Source: Litomosoides sigmodontis (taxonomy: Eukaryota > Nematoda > Chromadorea > Rhabditida > Onchocercidae). From it: a DNA stretch of 64,000 nt. The position numbers and the translations under genes were made by a program. The notes beneath the pieces are model-generated. The model saw nothing but the letters and a program-made list of their open reading frames with translations. It did not search any database and had not been told where the DNA came from. Every line of letters starts with the position of its first letter. Position 1 is the first letter of the stretch. Positions 1 to 13,006 of this stretch are shown in pieces. The DNA is taken from positions 6,863,823 through 6,927,822 of the forward strand of contig OY718803.1 of the NCBI GenBank assembly GCA_963070105.1. Direction: 5' to 3'.

Positions 1-2131
1 GCTTAAAGTTACTGGGAGGGAGGAGGACTGACTGGAAATGTGACGGAAGGAAGTGCGTAGTTGACGGCGAGACGAAGGCGTTAATGAACGTCGCTTTATG
101 CGCTACAATGATTTATCACGTCTTCCACATCTGTGAGTGTGTGCGCAATCCCTCCTCCTTTCCTGTGTTTCATCGTTTCAATTCACCGCTCTTCATTTCC
201 ATAGCTAATCAACACCGTCCCTAGCAGCATACCGTGTTGCACATAAGTAGCTTCAAAAGTTAACAAACATTCCTTCCTCTCATTAATTTCAATATCTCTG
301 TGTTTTCTACACCGACTACTACTGTACCGCCGGCGACACGTAATATATCACGGATGATTGATTGATTGCTATTAGCTAGCTAGCTATCTCTTGAGGCATG
401 AAGTGTGTTGTTGTAGCGGTGGAGATCAGCGTTTATCAGAAATGGTTAGAATTTGTGTTTATGTGATGTCACACTAACCTAAATGGAAAACTGGATTCAT
501 CCAGAAAGAGAGATAGCGGAAAGAACCCCAACGTTAAGGATTGGAAATTTTCACATCTAAGTGATAATTTCAATTTTCAGCCAATATGATTTGATAAGAG
601 ATGTGATTGACGGATAGTTTACTGTTTGCATCACACATTACTTCGCTCACATTGGAATTCATTAGTAGTTGAATGTAGCTATTCTTTGAATAGAGGAACT
701 GACATGACGTGGCTTGAGCGATAACTGAATTTAAGCTGATGAAAGTGAAATTGTCAACTCATCCATCATAGATTGGCTGAGTCAAAATGTGAAAAAATTT
801 CTCTTTGATTAGAAGAGAAGGGGAAAGAGAGCGGGGAGAGAGAGAGGAAGAGAAGGAGGTGCTAAGCAGTTCCACTTTCCTTAGTAATAATAACATTCTA
901 CGGTTATTTGATGCCTGTTAGTAGAAACGCTAATCGGATTCCCTCAGGGTTGTCGCTCATCCTTTTGATTTTTTTTGTGAGGAAAGCCGCGCGTAAAGTA
1001 ATTGTAGTGGTATTAGTAGCTTTGCACATTAGAAATTCATGACGTATATGCGGGTGCATGTGTGAGTGATGCGCATAACTCTTCTCGAGACTCTCTCCTT
1101 TCCCCTTCTTTCTCCTCTCTTCATTCTGATTTTCGATAAGTTTAAGCTTTTGCTTATGAAAGTGAAGAAGTGATGGAATGGAAATTCATCCCTTTTAATT
1201 CATTCACACACGCACGCACAGACACACACGTTACTGTGCACTTGCAACATGAAATTTGGCATTGGTCATTTGCCATTGACATTTCGTCAGTTGAAGATTA
1301 ATTAGCACTGCAAGATGAGCTGCCACATGGAGGAGTGGAATAATATGCTTTGTTTGCTTACTTATTTCTGTTACGTTTTCACTTCGATGAAGTGTGTAGG
1401 AGGTTTTTGTTGCATATGAAAGTCATGAACTGTTTACAGAAAAGCTTACTGAAATGAAAACTACTCAGTACAATCTTCTTCTTCTGTTGCTAATCTGACC
1501 TATGAGGACACTGAATCAACTTCCGACCTTGAAACCTTCTACTACGTGTGTGTTTCTATCTATGCGTGTATGTGCGTGTCCATATATTAGCACTACGTGC
1601 GTTGATTAATACAAAGCAAATAAATTGAAGTGGGTCATATAAAATGTGCAAAGCTCTAATAAACCTTAGCTTACATGGTCAGCAGAAATGGCCTTGTAGA
1701 AATTCCTTAAATGAAATCAAATTGTAGAGGGAACACTGTTTAGTGCTATTTGCAGAGAAGTAAGCCTTTACAAGAGCACAGCGAGGTTTTCTTTTCTTTT
1801 TCTCTTCCTCCCTCTCTCCCTCTTTCGGAGTGAAAAAGGCGTAATGCTACTGTGCATGCTTTGAAATTGGATCAGTTGGTTTTTCAACTGTTCATTCTCC
1901 CATCCTCGAATATAGCTTCTTTTAGTTTTTCTTCAATTTGCTTTCAATGATCCGAAGAGAATAATTCTCAGAAGAGATAGGATAGGAGAGCTTTGAATAT
2001 TATTAAATAATGTTGCTGTTCGGGAAGAAGAGATATCATGCATCCAAAGTGCTTCTTCCTTCCTGCTGTGATTGGTAGAGAGTTAGTTATTTAACTGAAC
2101 AGGCAACCATACTGTTTGCATAACTCTGTTG

Positions 2132-2202
2132 AATGGTACTGTACTATTCAAACTATCTTATCGCAAGCGAACGATGATTAGTTTGAATAGTACAGTACCA
2201 TT
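2132..2202. repeat. Perfect 24-bp inverted repeat, 23-nt loop
   Basis: The left arm 2132-2155 (starts AATGGTACTG) is the exact reverse complement of the right arm 2179-2202 (ends CAGTACCATT), with 23 nt between. The flanks do not pair. A transcript would form a stem-loop of about 71 nt, which is precursor-microRNA size. Perfect pairing is more typical of a small inverted-repeat element or an endogenous siRNA hairpin than of an old microRNA. Confidence 0.85.
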
Positions 2203-4891
2203 TTTCAAATCAAATACAGGTGCAATAGTGGATGAAATGAGAGGTGAGATTTCTGGAATAGCTAGAATTTTCTAACTTTCTTGAACAATTACCAAATCCT
2301 CTGAGAGCTAATGATAATTTGAAAATAATTTTTCGCTTTACTTTTTAACTCACTGCGCAGCTAATTCTGTCACTGGTCATTCTGTGCTGATTATCACTCC
2401 TTTTTGTTGCTATTGTTGTTGCGGTGAAGTTACGCAATAATATACTTTCGCTTGAGAAATGGAAGATGTAATTGAATCTTTTGTTGACCTTTCGGTGGAA
2501 TGGTTACTATCAAAATAGGAATTTCAGGTAACAAATCCTTCTCATACCTTTTAACAGCAACGTACACGTACGTACATAATATTTTCCTCCTCTCTCCTCT
2601 CCTCAATTACTAGTTGTCACATGACCTTCTCTAATAAAACCTCTAGAAGTCTTAATTCAACTGTGATAGTTGCTTATGAGCATATTTGATGAATTTGTCT
2701 TCTTTTTGAGATTTTGAATATTTCGCTAAGAAATTTGTAATTTCGGTGTCCTCGGAAGGGAACACACTTCGGATAAATTGTTGAGCAAACAGTTTTCTTC
2801 CTTTTATTTTCACTTTTGTTTATTCAATTATTCCTTTCTGTTTACCTTAGCACATGTCTTGCTTGCCCGTCCCATATGTTGCCAGTTTTCGACGCTTACA
2901 TTTTCATGCTTCGATCAAAGTGACAAATGTCTTACTCAAAGCTATTTTGACAATTTGTAACTTCTACCCGTAAATTAGTTTGTTTACTTAATGGCTAATT
3001 TTTACACTTTTTCTCCCCTCGTATTTGTTTCCTTCAAAGAGGCATTTTTGAAAGTTCATTTTATTTCATTTGAATTATCAATATTAGAAAGTGTACGTTA
3101 CCGTATTCTTCAACTTTTGCAACATTTCGGGAAGGAATTGGATTTACTGAAAAATCCAACAGTGATGGAATGTGAGAATGCAAGTAACACTTGCCGGCCA
3201 TTTCGACACATTTCGCTATGAAGTCCGTCAGGAATATTAGGATTTACTGAGTTTTGTGGGAAATTGATTAATGCGCTCACTTCTTTCATACTTCCGTTAC
3301 TTGCAATTATTCATCGGTAAGAATGAAACTTTACTGAAATCATTAATTATTGATTAAGCGATTAATTTTTATGGGAGTGTTATGTGCCAGCAGTGATGCT
3401 AATATGAAACTTTAGCTAAAAATCCCAAACTATGATAGTGATTTCCATATTATGAATTAACACAGATAGAATTTAAGAATTAAGATCACTTTTGAAATGT
3501 TCATTAGTGGACAGTTTGCCATCAGCGCAGCTGTCACCGGCTGCGCCTTTCTGACCGAAGAAGAGGAAGGCAGAAATATTTGCATTGATAGATGGATGCT
3601 ACGTCGCTATGAATTACCTGAACTTCACCTTCTTCCCCTACCCTCCTGGCCTATTCATTACAAGTGGTGGTGCCTGTGTGCTCTGTTACACGATGTATTT
3701 GTATGAAAGAGAATATTTGAAGAGAAGGCCAAAGGTCACAATTAGATTTTGAAAAATGACCAAATAGAAGATGAAATTCTATTTTTATGAGTAAAATGAA
3801 ATGCAACGCGATGATATAGTTAGCGGAAGCAACAACAGAGTTATCATATACATAAATGTAACGCTTGTTTGATGATCCGACAGCGCTTCCACTTATTTGA
3901 TGAGCCGACCGTTACAGTATCCATCTAATTCCTCCCATCCTTGTGACATCACCCATTTTGACGGTATTTTTAACGCATAATAAATTTTTGAATTGTTCAC
4001 CCGTGTCACTCCAGTTTAAACTTCTAATGTCCGAATTGCAAATTTCATCATTTTATGATGCGAAAATAAAAATGTTTTAGTGGGCAGTATGAGGAAGGCG
4101 AAAAAAGGAGGAAAAAAAAGGATTGGGATGGAAACATGAAAAAGAACAATTAATTTAACTGTTTTCTATTACCATTAACAAAGTTTAGGTTTAAAAATCA
4201 GTTTTGAATTTTAATTTAGAAAGTTGCTAGTGGTATTTGATTGAGAAAGATTTTGAGAAAATGACCTTCGAACTAAGATTGGTAGATGAATTTTCTATAG
4301 GTGTAGACAACGATGAACAATCAGAAACGAGTGACGACCTGTTAAGCTGTTCCGTTCAAATAAAATGTTTTTTTTCAACAAAATTCAAATTTAAGTGTTC
4401 ATTTTCGCGCGCACATTATGTTTAAAAATTTTCGAATGGCTTTTTCCTTCAACTTTTGATTTCTTTCATTCTTCCTTTCATTTAATTACTTCTCCTTACC
4501 GATGTCTTTTTAAAAAAAGGCATTGCAGCTTGTCGGCCTTCTTTTCTAAGGAATTAACAGAATGAAATAAAATTGTTCATTTCAACATTTTTCTTACAAA
4601 AAATAGCTCAGACTGTTTGCTACTTCCATCTGTCGCTACCCTTGAGGTACTTTATGACCTTTGCTACCACCGACCGCACACAACGTTTTTCCTTCCTTTT
4701 TCTTATTTAAATGTATGACTGTTACTTAAATTTTCCTCTGTTTCATCAGATATTTTTGAAGTGGCGGTGAAATGAAGTGAGTGAGCTTTAAAGTTGTTAC
4801 AGTGAAGTAAGTTGAAATGAAAGATAAGAATTTTATAGTATTTCTTAAGTTTTATTCTCTTATCGGTCTCTGTGTATGTGTGTTTATTATA

Positions 4892-4895
<4 letters not shown>

Positions 4896-4922
<27 letters not shown>
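4896..4922. repeat. TA dinucleotide run
   Basis: Short uninterrupted TA microsatellite followed by a few TTTA units. Confidence 0.8.
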
Positions 4923-4926
<4 letters not shown>

Positions 4927-7900
4927 TTATTTATTGCTTAGATTGCAGCGATCGATTTTCGGCTTAACGCCTACTGCAGGGGAGGAGGGGTTGTGGTAAA
5001 TGTGGAGGTCAATTGAATGGATTCGTTCATAAGCCTGAAAATAAATGTCTTTCATTGAACACCTAACTTTCCCCTTTTCTTCTTCACATTTCTATGCTGC
5101 GGCTTTTTCCAGAATGCGCTCAAATAGACAGACCATATGCCCTGTATTGGTTATTTTTCGCCCATTAAGCCACTTCTCTGCAAGTTTTTTTAGTATCCCA
5201 ACGGTAACAGGGAGACCACATGTTGGCTAGCAAGTAAAAAGTGCGCAACGCAATGAGCTCTTTTCCTTAAATGAATTGTTATCGTCGCTTAAGGCTGAAA
5301 GTTGCTGATGGAAAAAATTTAACTTAATTTCACTTTTTTTATTGTTGAGTATAAAATTAGAAATTATGGAGGAGATAGATTGGTTGGAGTGAGATGAAGT
5401 CGATTGGAGTGGAATAAAATACAATTTCATGAAGTGTGCAAGTATTTATTGGGCGAATTAAATTTCTGAACACATCTCCAAATTGTGATAAGAGAACGAA
5501 GAAAGTAATCGAGTGAGAATTTTAAATGATTTGTCACGATTGTTTGTTTCAATAGTGAGAGGTGGTGAGGGCAAAGAGGGAGGAGAGAGGAAGAGAGAGT
5601 TCACGTAATAAATTAATCATGGAATGTCTCTTTTAATGCTTGCGACAGCGAAGAGATGCGAGGAAAGTGTGGAAGAGGTGGAAAGTCCTGATTTCTCCTT
5701 AGTTTGGCGTGATCGTTTAGCAAGATAACTGTCAAGTGTTTACACCTTAAAACGGGGAACGCGTGCCTTAATGACAGGCAACCCTTTGAAATGTTCCTAA
5801 TCAGGCGAGATTATCAGTTCATCCTTCTTCATCAACATTTCCCACATTTGGCAATTACCATGAATTATGCTATCGCTTGGAAATGTTGAAATCTTCGAAC
5901 TGAGATATTCAGAATAGGCCCTTTGAGCTGAATAACTTATCATTGCTACCATTGATTACTGAGGACTGTTGCTGGCAGCAAGTTGGTGAATTTGGGAAGT
6001 GAAACGTAAAATGCCTATTAGTCTTTGCAACCATTGTAAACTTTTAGAAATGATTTTACTCCGACATCCTCCAACTGAACTTATTATTGGAGGAAAGCTG
6101 TCCAGTGAGAGAGGAGTTGGTTGCTGTCGCATGAAGGTAGTGGTGTGTATTTAGTGCCACGAATTTTCATACGTTAATGCTGCTATTACATAGCTCATAT
6201 GCTCATTACATTGCTTCCATAAGGAAGGGCGTGGGAAAAGGCGGCAGACAGGAAAATTGTTGTGGACTGGGGACGGGTTGATGAATTTGTCAAATTCGTT
6301 TTGAAATAAGGGGCCAGCAAAGTTCATCTGGTTTCTACGACAATAAGTCGGGAGGGAGGTTCCTAAGTTGTTTGCTTAATTAATTTTAATTATTTGATGG
6401 TAAAATATGATGGAGTGATTGTTCGATGAAGAATGATAATTTGAACGAATTGGAACTATTCAATTGAAACGGGCGAGGGATTTGAGGATTTTGATGAGAA
6501 GAAGAGGATTTGAGGTTTTTGGATCATCAGCTCTGCTCTACCACCCGTTGCGTCTCCTATCAATTATTATTTGCCTCTTCGCGAATCTTATCCTTTAATG
6601 AATTCCTCTCCAACCCACGCCACTTTCTCATCTAAATTTATTACAAGAAATGAAGGAAGTAGCGCCTACTAATTACTGTAAATGAAGATTTCAGTTTGCT
6701 CTTAGCGTTTTGACAGCTTACTTTACCTTTCCCAATTACGTGTTTTCTGCCTTTTTTGGTTCGCATGAAAATGGAAACGAATGGGAGCAGGAAGGTAAGA
6801 TATCGATGAAATGATTAACAATCATTCAAACATTAGCAAGTGACAAGATAGCACGAATAGATACACTGAAATCATTTCATCATGAAGACATGCGACAGCT
6901 GCTCATCGGCGCACCCGTCACATCTAATAATGACGATGACAGTAAAGATCTTCGCCTGCCAGGAGATACAGCGGCAAATATACCGCTGAGCCGCCACTTG
7001 TTTCACTGATATATTTTCCTGTGGTAGGTCCAGTGCGTGCGTTAGTTCCAGGCACCCAGCTAGCAACTGCTAACAGAATTCTTCTAAACTGTAGAGTTTG
7101 CATTTCACAAATTTTAAATCTATCATTTTGATTTCGACTACGGGAAAATTAATTGCTGTCTTCAGTTGGTGAAATTTGTCAAAATTTGCTGCTTAAAAGA
7201 GATTAGTAATTTTTACATAAAGCTTTATTATCACATTCATTATCTCTGGTAATAAATACGATGATGGTTGTAGGTTACAGAGCGCATAACGCACATTGTG
7301 AGATACCAAAACAGCACAGCCTAATAGTTCTCACGCTCTCCTCCGACCTAGTTGCTCTTCTCCGTAATCGGAAGAAATCGTTGCAGAGCTGCAATGGCCC
7401 TCAGTGCGGTCACCTTTCTACTGCAACTGATAATTGCTGTCGCACGTACTCCATTCCACCGAGAGGACCGCATTATGGAGGGAGTAAGTGGTCCGTGAAG
7501 GCCTTTCTCTAACTTCTTCGGTGGTATTTTGCAAGATTCTCGAGAACGTAGGAAGATACGATAATGTGAAGTGTATGTCAGTGGCACCACCTATTGGCCC
7601 ATAAGACGGGGCGTGGTGCTTTTACGGTGTGAAAACTGAAGTTGGGAAGAGATGGATGCCCCACCTCCGGTGATTATTTCCATCACCGCCACCGGTGGAT
7701 TCCTCCTGGATACGATCTGTCCTCTTCCACCGCGGTGATGAGAACGACATCGTGCTAGTCTCCTTTCTTACTTATTCGCGCTTCCTTCCTTCCCTTCCCT
7801 CTCCCTCTCCCACTCCCTCTCTCTTTCAAATATCTACATGATTATGCAAAAATTATCGACCGAAGTTACTCCACAAGACGAAGCGATACGGTAGTAGAGT

Positions 7901-8914
7901 ATTTCATGGGAAGTTTTTTCTTGCTGTTTATCACCGAGCTAGTAAGTATCGCGATTTCTCGGAGAAGACCGATCGATTGGGTTGCAGTTAAATGTTTCAC
8001 CTAACATTGTTATCTGTTGAGGTGCTTTGATCGAGTAAGATCTATTTGATGGGGACGGCTACTCCTTCCTGTTAAGTATCATCCTTTCATCTATCATTCT
8101 CGCAATCCTAAATCATCCTGTCACCAATGCGATGGTTAAATGTAATGAACGACTTCCTTTACGAGGCACGTGAAGATTTAACAAATCAACCATCCATCCA
8201 TACGACGCTTTCTTCCTCTGCCAAATGGTGCGGTGTTGGAGAGAGGGAGTTTTCACGAGTAATATATTAGAAGTTGTTCAGTTATTGAGGCACTCTGTCG
8301 GAAAGGGGATTTAGTCAACTCACTAGACTTATAAGCCAAGATGAGACAATCACCTAGGTCGCTTGTCTTCACGACTTCGAGGAAAAACGGGCGATCACTT
8401 GTCAACTCTACAGAATTCTTGTACATCTGAGTGGATGAGGAAAACTTTTCTAACTTGTTCCTTACGTCCTCCTCTCTTTATTATATATTTCGGATTGGGT
8501 GGCAACGTGAGCTCGTTATTCACGTCTCTCTACGTCACTCATCGAAAGAATTTGTTCAATGCTAATTAAAATTGCATTTAAAACAGCACTAACTTTGATT
8601 AAATAACTTCTACTTTTTTGTCAAGATAAGGTGCAGTCCATCATCTCTTCATGCAAAATGTGTAATTTTGTTCTGATCGACGGATGGAAATGGTAAATTT
8701 CGTAGATAAGTTGAAATAAATTAATCTTCCATTGTCAGTCATTGAGGGAGGAGAAGGTAACTAATTAACTAATTGCACAATCCGATATCAGTAATTTATC
8801 AACTCTGATAAGTTAATTGTTTATTGTTTATTGCAGGGATTTCGATATTCAGGTCTTACTTGAGATGATGACATATTGGAATGGCTCATTTCATTTTTCT
8901 GCCGGAGATGTTGC

Positions 8915-8930
8915 GGGGGGGGGGGGAGGG
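8915..8930 (+). repeat. Poly-G run
   Basis: Twelve consecutive G, then AGGG and a further G-rich stretch to about 8937. It could form a G-quadruplex on the plus strand and is prone to sequencing length error. Confidence 0.75.
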
Positions 8931-9466
8931 TGGGGTGAGAGGTTAGTGGCCATTGTTGCTCTGTGGGATACTGTTTAGCGGACAAGGTACCCCCTACCGT
9001 GCTCGAACTCATGCCTTCTCTTCCCGAAAGTGGTGGAAGTATGTAATTGGCACTGACGTCGTGCCATGACACTTTATTAAACCAAAATTTCCTGATATCG
9101 ACGATGTTTGGGAGTTGTGGTGGTGGGCGGCGGGAATTTGGGAAGTTCAACTCACCTGGACATGATGTACGGTTCTGCTGTTCCTCTGAGCCTTCCAAGT
9201 TTTTCATGTCCAATTCAACTGCTTTTGTGCAAAGTTTTTTATTTCATCGAAATAGCTGTCTATAATAAAGGGAATTTTTCTTTTGGAACGGTGCGGGAAG
9301 TGCACTGTAATAATCGCTTGCGCTCGTAATGTATGGGTAAAGTATCTTCAAAATAGGTGAAACACTGGACAAACTTTGTTAAATTCCTCAATTTTTTCAT
9401 AGGCGCAAATGTCTCTACATTTTTAACTTTATTGCTCTTAAAGTTTGTTGAACAGCGTATACGTGT

Positions 9467-9557
9467 AATGTAATGCGCAATGTTTTCTATGGTCAGTTAT
9501 ATTACACTGAAAAAGGAAACTTGTTTTTTTTAATGTAATGCGTAATGTTTTTCTGTG
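9467..9557 (+). repeat. Two imperfect copies of a 27-bp unit
   Basis: TAATGTAATGCGCAATGTTT (from about 9467) recurs as TAATGTAATGCGTAATGTTT (from about 9531), with similar bases after each. Spacing is about 64 bp. Confidence 0.7.
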
Positions 9558-12500
9558 GCGGCATTTATATCAAATCACTGATGAAAGGAATGGAAGTTTT
9601 GATTTCTTGTAGTAACAGATAGTTCGGCAACAGTGATAACGGTAATGATAATGATGAGAGTAATGGTAGTAGTAATTTAATTAGCCTGGAGTAAGTTCAG
9701 GCATTTTTCCACCGTAATGAGAAAGGAAAAGTTTGTCTGACGCCAATTTCATCAGCATTCATTCACTCATCGATCTTTTTCACGTACGTATTTCTGATTG
9801 TGGTTCGTTTCGTTCCTTTTCAACGGACCAAACCTCATACGTAATAATGCAAATCAATCCACTTACGTGAGCTTTCTTTTTTTGCAAATTCTGATTGGTT
9901 GATGTTTTAGAAATTTTAGAAGTGATTATAAATGAGTTAAGCATGAAAGTGTATATTCAGCTATTTTCTCAGCGCTTATCAGTTCAAATGTTTCTTATCA
10001 CTACGTGTATTTTTTATTCGCTTTTTCATTTCACTTCACTATTCACGTGGTATATGTGTTTGGACGTTTTGCATTTCATTCCAACAATTTATTTTATTTT
10101 AACGATTGTACCATTTGGAAAATTGATTGAATTCTCGTAAATTACTTATTTGATTCTTTTACTACAATTACCGCTTGTAGTGTCACGTGTTATGTGGGGA
10201 AGGGGTCAGCAAGAAAAAGTGATATCATCCGTTAGCAACTTGAACATTGCCCACGTAGTCGGGACTTCTCTACGGAGTGGACAGTGTGAGAGCGTGATGA
10301 CGAAAGTCAAGTGCTTGTTGTTGAGCTGTCCATCCCAAATAAGAGGAAAATGATGGATGATTGGAGTAGCAGTAGTAATTTAGCTTCAAGTTATCCTTTT
10401 TGATCGGTGCATCCTTTGTATCACTTGCTAATATTTCAAATTTTTGAAATTCATTAGTTGCTAAGAAGTGTCATTGTAAAATTAGACGTAGCATGGATAT
10501 CGCACAAATTTCCATAAAAAGCAGTGGGGTAGAAGAGCAAATTGGGAGATCGAAGGGTTATATTGAATAGCAAATGATCTAAAATATTACTGATATCCAG
10601 AGACTTACTGTTTTTCAGTGCGGTAAAGTTAGTTTCAAGAACTTGTTTTCAGTTTATCTTATGAGGTGACCATGGGATATCAACCGACAGGCAGAAACAA
10701 TCAGGTTTGTTTGATGTTGGTTGCCTTTTCAGATACTTCTAGGTGTTGTTTGGTTGCGGACCACTTTTTAGGATATGCTCTGTTTTGTTCCGCTATTTCC
10801 AATGCTCTTGACGAAGGTTTTTGCATTTAAATTAACACTCTCTAGTAATTTTCCTCCGTGTAGCTGGCTTGCTTAGTTAGGCGGAATTGGATAGGCTAAG
10901 ATTGTTCCTTTCTGTTATCCAACCTCGTGAATCTTACTGTCAGGTCACAGATTAGCAACCTTTAACCTCAATGTTTCAGTGCGCGGCTTCTGTCTGTGGA
11001 GTACAGCATTCTCAATTTTTCTGTCATCCACAATCGAACGACCAGTCCTCTCTCGGTCGGCTACATTTAGGCAACAATCCCTACCACTAATTTGCTTTTT
11101 AATTTCCGTAGAATGCATACCACTGCCCTTCCTTCCTTATGGGAGGGAAGAAGCAGGCCATCTGAAATCGAGATAAATCTCGGTTTCGATCCATTCTGTT
11201 ACCATCGAAATCTTGTTTTCCACTGATTAATCGCGTGTGTTTTCTGTTCGCATACTATTATACCTTCCGTCATTGTCGTCACTATAGAGATAGCATTGTG
11301 AAATCTTGTTTTTACATTACCATTTTAATTCGTTCATTTACTATATGATAGATAGCGCCAGGTGATCAGATTAGATATGATTAAATTCAATTCCTCCTAC
11401 TTCTAATTCATCCACTCTTACGCTTCTGTTTGCATCTCAATTAGGCTTCATTTTGTTTCCATCGAAAAATTATTGGTGGTTGAAGATGAAACTTATAATT
11501 TAAGTGTAAATGGAAATTATTTGATTAAATTATTGGCGCTGGTGTCTCAAATGTTTTCCCTAAAAAGATACGTTGGGATTTTTGTTCTGTTAAAGTGTCG
11601 AACATTGTAAGTACATTTTAAATGCTTCTTAATTGTCTTATGTAAATGTTTCAATTTCTGCTATTTTATTGTGTATACGTACGTGTGCGTGTGCGTGTAC
11701 GAATCATATATTCTCCGATTAGGATGATAATGATAACTTGTTTCATCGGTAACTTGTTTTTCGAAAATTTTCTAAACATTTTTCAGACTTTCAAGCAAAA
11801 ATTTTACGAAAGAAAATATTACAGGAGAGAAGAGAGTGAAGAAATTTCTGTGCTGAACGCTTTATTTCATAGCAGGAAATTTTTTAGTAAATTAAAAACA
11901 ACACATTCAATTCAAGCCTGCTGATTAAAATAACACTTTTAAAATTAAAATGTTCATCGATGTTCAGCAAGACGAAATTCGATGATAGTTCTTTGTAATT
12001 TTTTTGCAATAATTTTCGAATTTTCAATAGCGGTAGTATTGAAGATTTTGAAGAAGAAACTGAACGAACTATTTAGTGTTATCCGATTTTACCTGTTAAA
12101 ATTAAATTTAATTTAAGAAGCTGTTTTTTTTTTATGAAGAACTTCTCGCTCCAATTGTCTTGTCCATTTTTTCGTATAGTAGTAATTAACAACATGCTCT
12201 TGTTGCATTTGTCATTTTGGTTCTTCAACACATACTTATACGTTTATCCACTCATCCTTACACGCAACTGTTTTAGTGTTAGTCCGCTTATCCTACGCGT
12301 ACTGTCTTCAATTACTGTTTATGAATTTAAAATTATTTGACAGGTAGGAAGAATCTGATTTAAGATTTCATCGTCACTTCGTTTTCTATCTTTTATTGAT
12401 GTCGTTTTATGAGCATTGTTAGGATCAGTGAAATGATAATCGTTGGCTTTGATCTCACCCGTACATCAGTGAAATGTTTCATTTTTGTAAGGAACTGTTA

Positions 12501-13006
12501 AGGGAGCTGGCAAATAGAAAGGAATAATTTAAATATCAATTAGAGGAGAATTTGATGTCATCAATGTGTAATGCAAGTGGTTTATTTAATTCATTCATTT
12601 CCTCCTCCTTCCCTTTTTTTTATTATCCACAATTCCATCTCAGCTGCGCAGCAGAGAAGTTCTCTTATACCTTTCTTGCCTATTTCATTGGGAAATTCAC
12701 TTTTTCAGTTTTTTTAAAATACTCCACCCAAGGCTTTCTCAATTCTTCCACTTGGCAGAGCCTATTTCAAACAATGTTAGTGTTGCTTTCATTGATAGTA
12801 AATTGAAAGTACGTTATAAACTGACCACTTAGCTAGTACCCAAGCGAACCAGTGGCACATCAACAACAGCTAGTTTTTTTTACGCTGCGACAGATGCGCA
12901 TTGATGTATGATTTTAACTAATGCGTAATGCTGCAGGTTTGACAATCCTTATTCATTCACTTAAATATTCATCTGCTACTACTAATTTAATTGACGTTGA
13001 AGTACG

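Larger units (their letters stand above)
1..13006. other. Non-coding region upstream of SoxC
   Basis: No exon with recognisable homology or convincing splice sites on either strand; open frames are short and low in complexity. It holds short repeats, a perfect 24-bp inverted repeat (2132-2202), a TA run (about 4896-4922), a G run (8915-8926) and CT-rich stretches near 1800 and 7800. The SoxC coding start at 13007 lies close to the right edge, so upstream untranslated exons and developmental enhancers are expected here. That is inference from the behaviour of Sox loci, not something seen in the sequence. Confidence 0.5.

Noticed and set aside
8821..9329. Overlapping open frames on both strands around the G-rich tract
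   Set aside because: Gly- and Pro-rich translations of low-complexity sequence without splice signals or homology.
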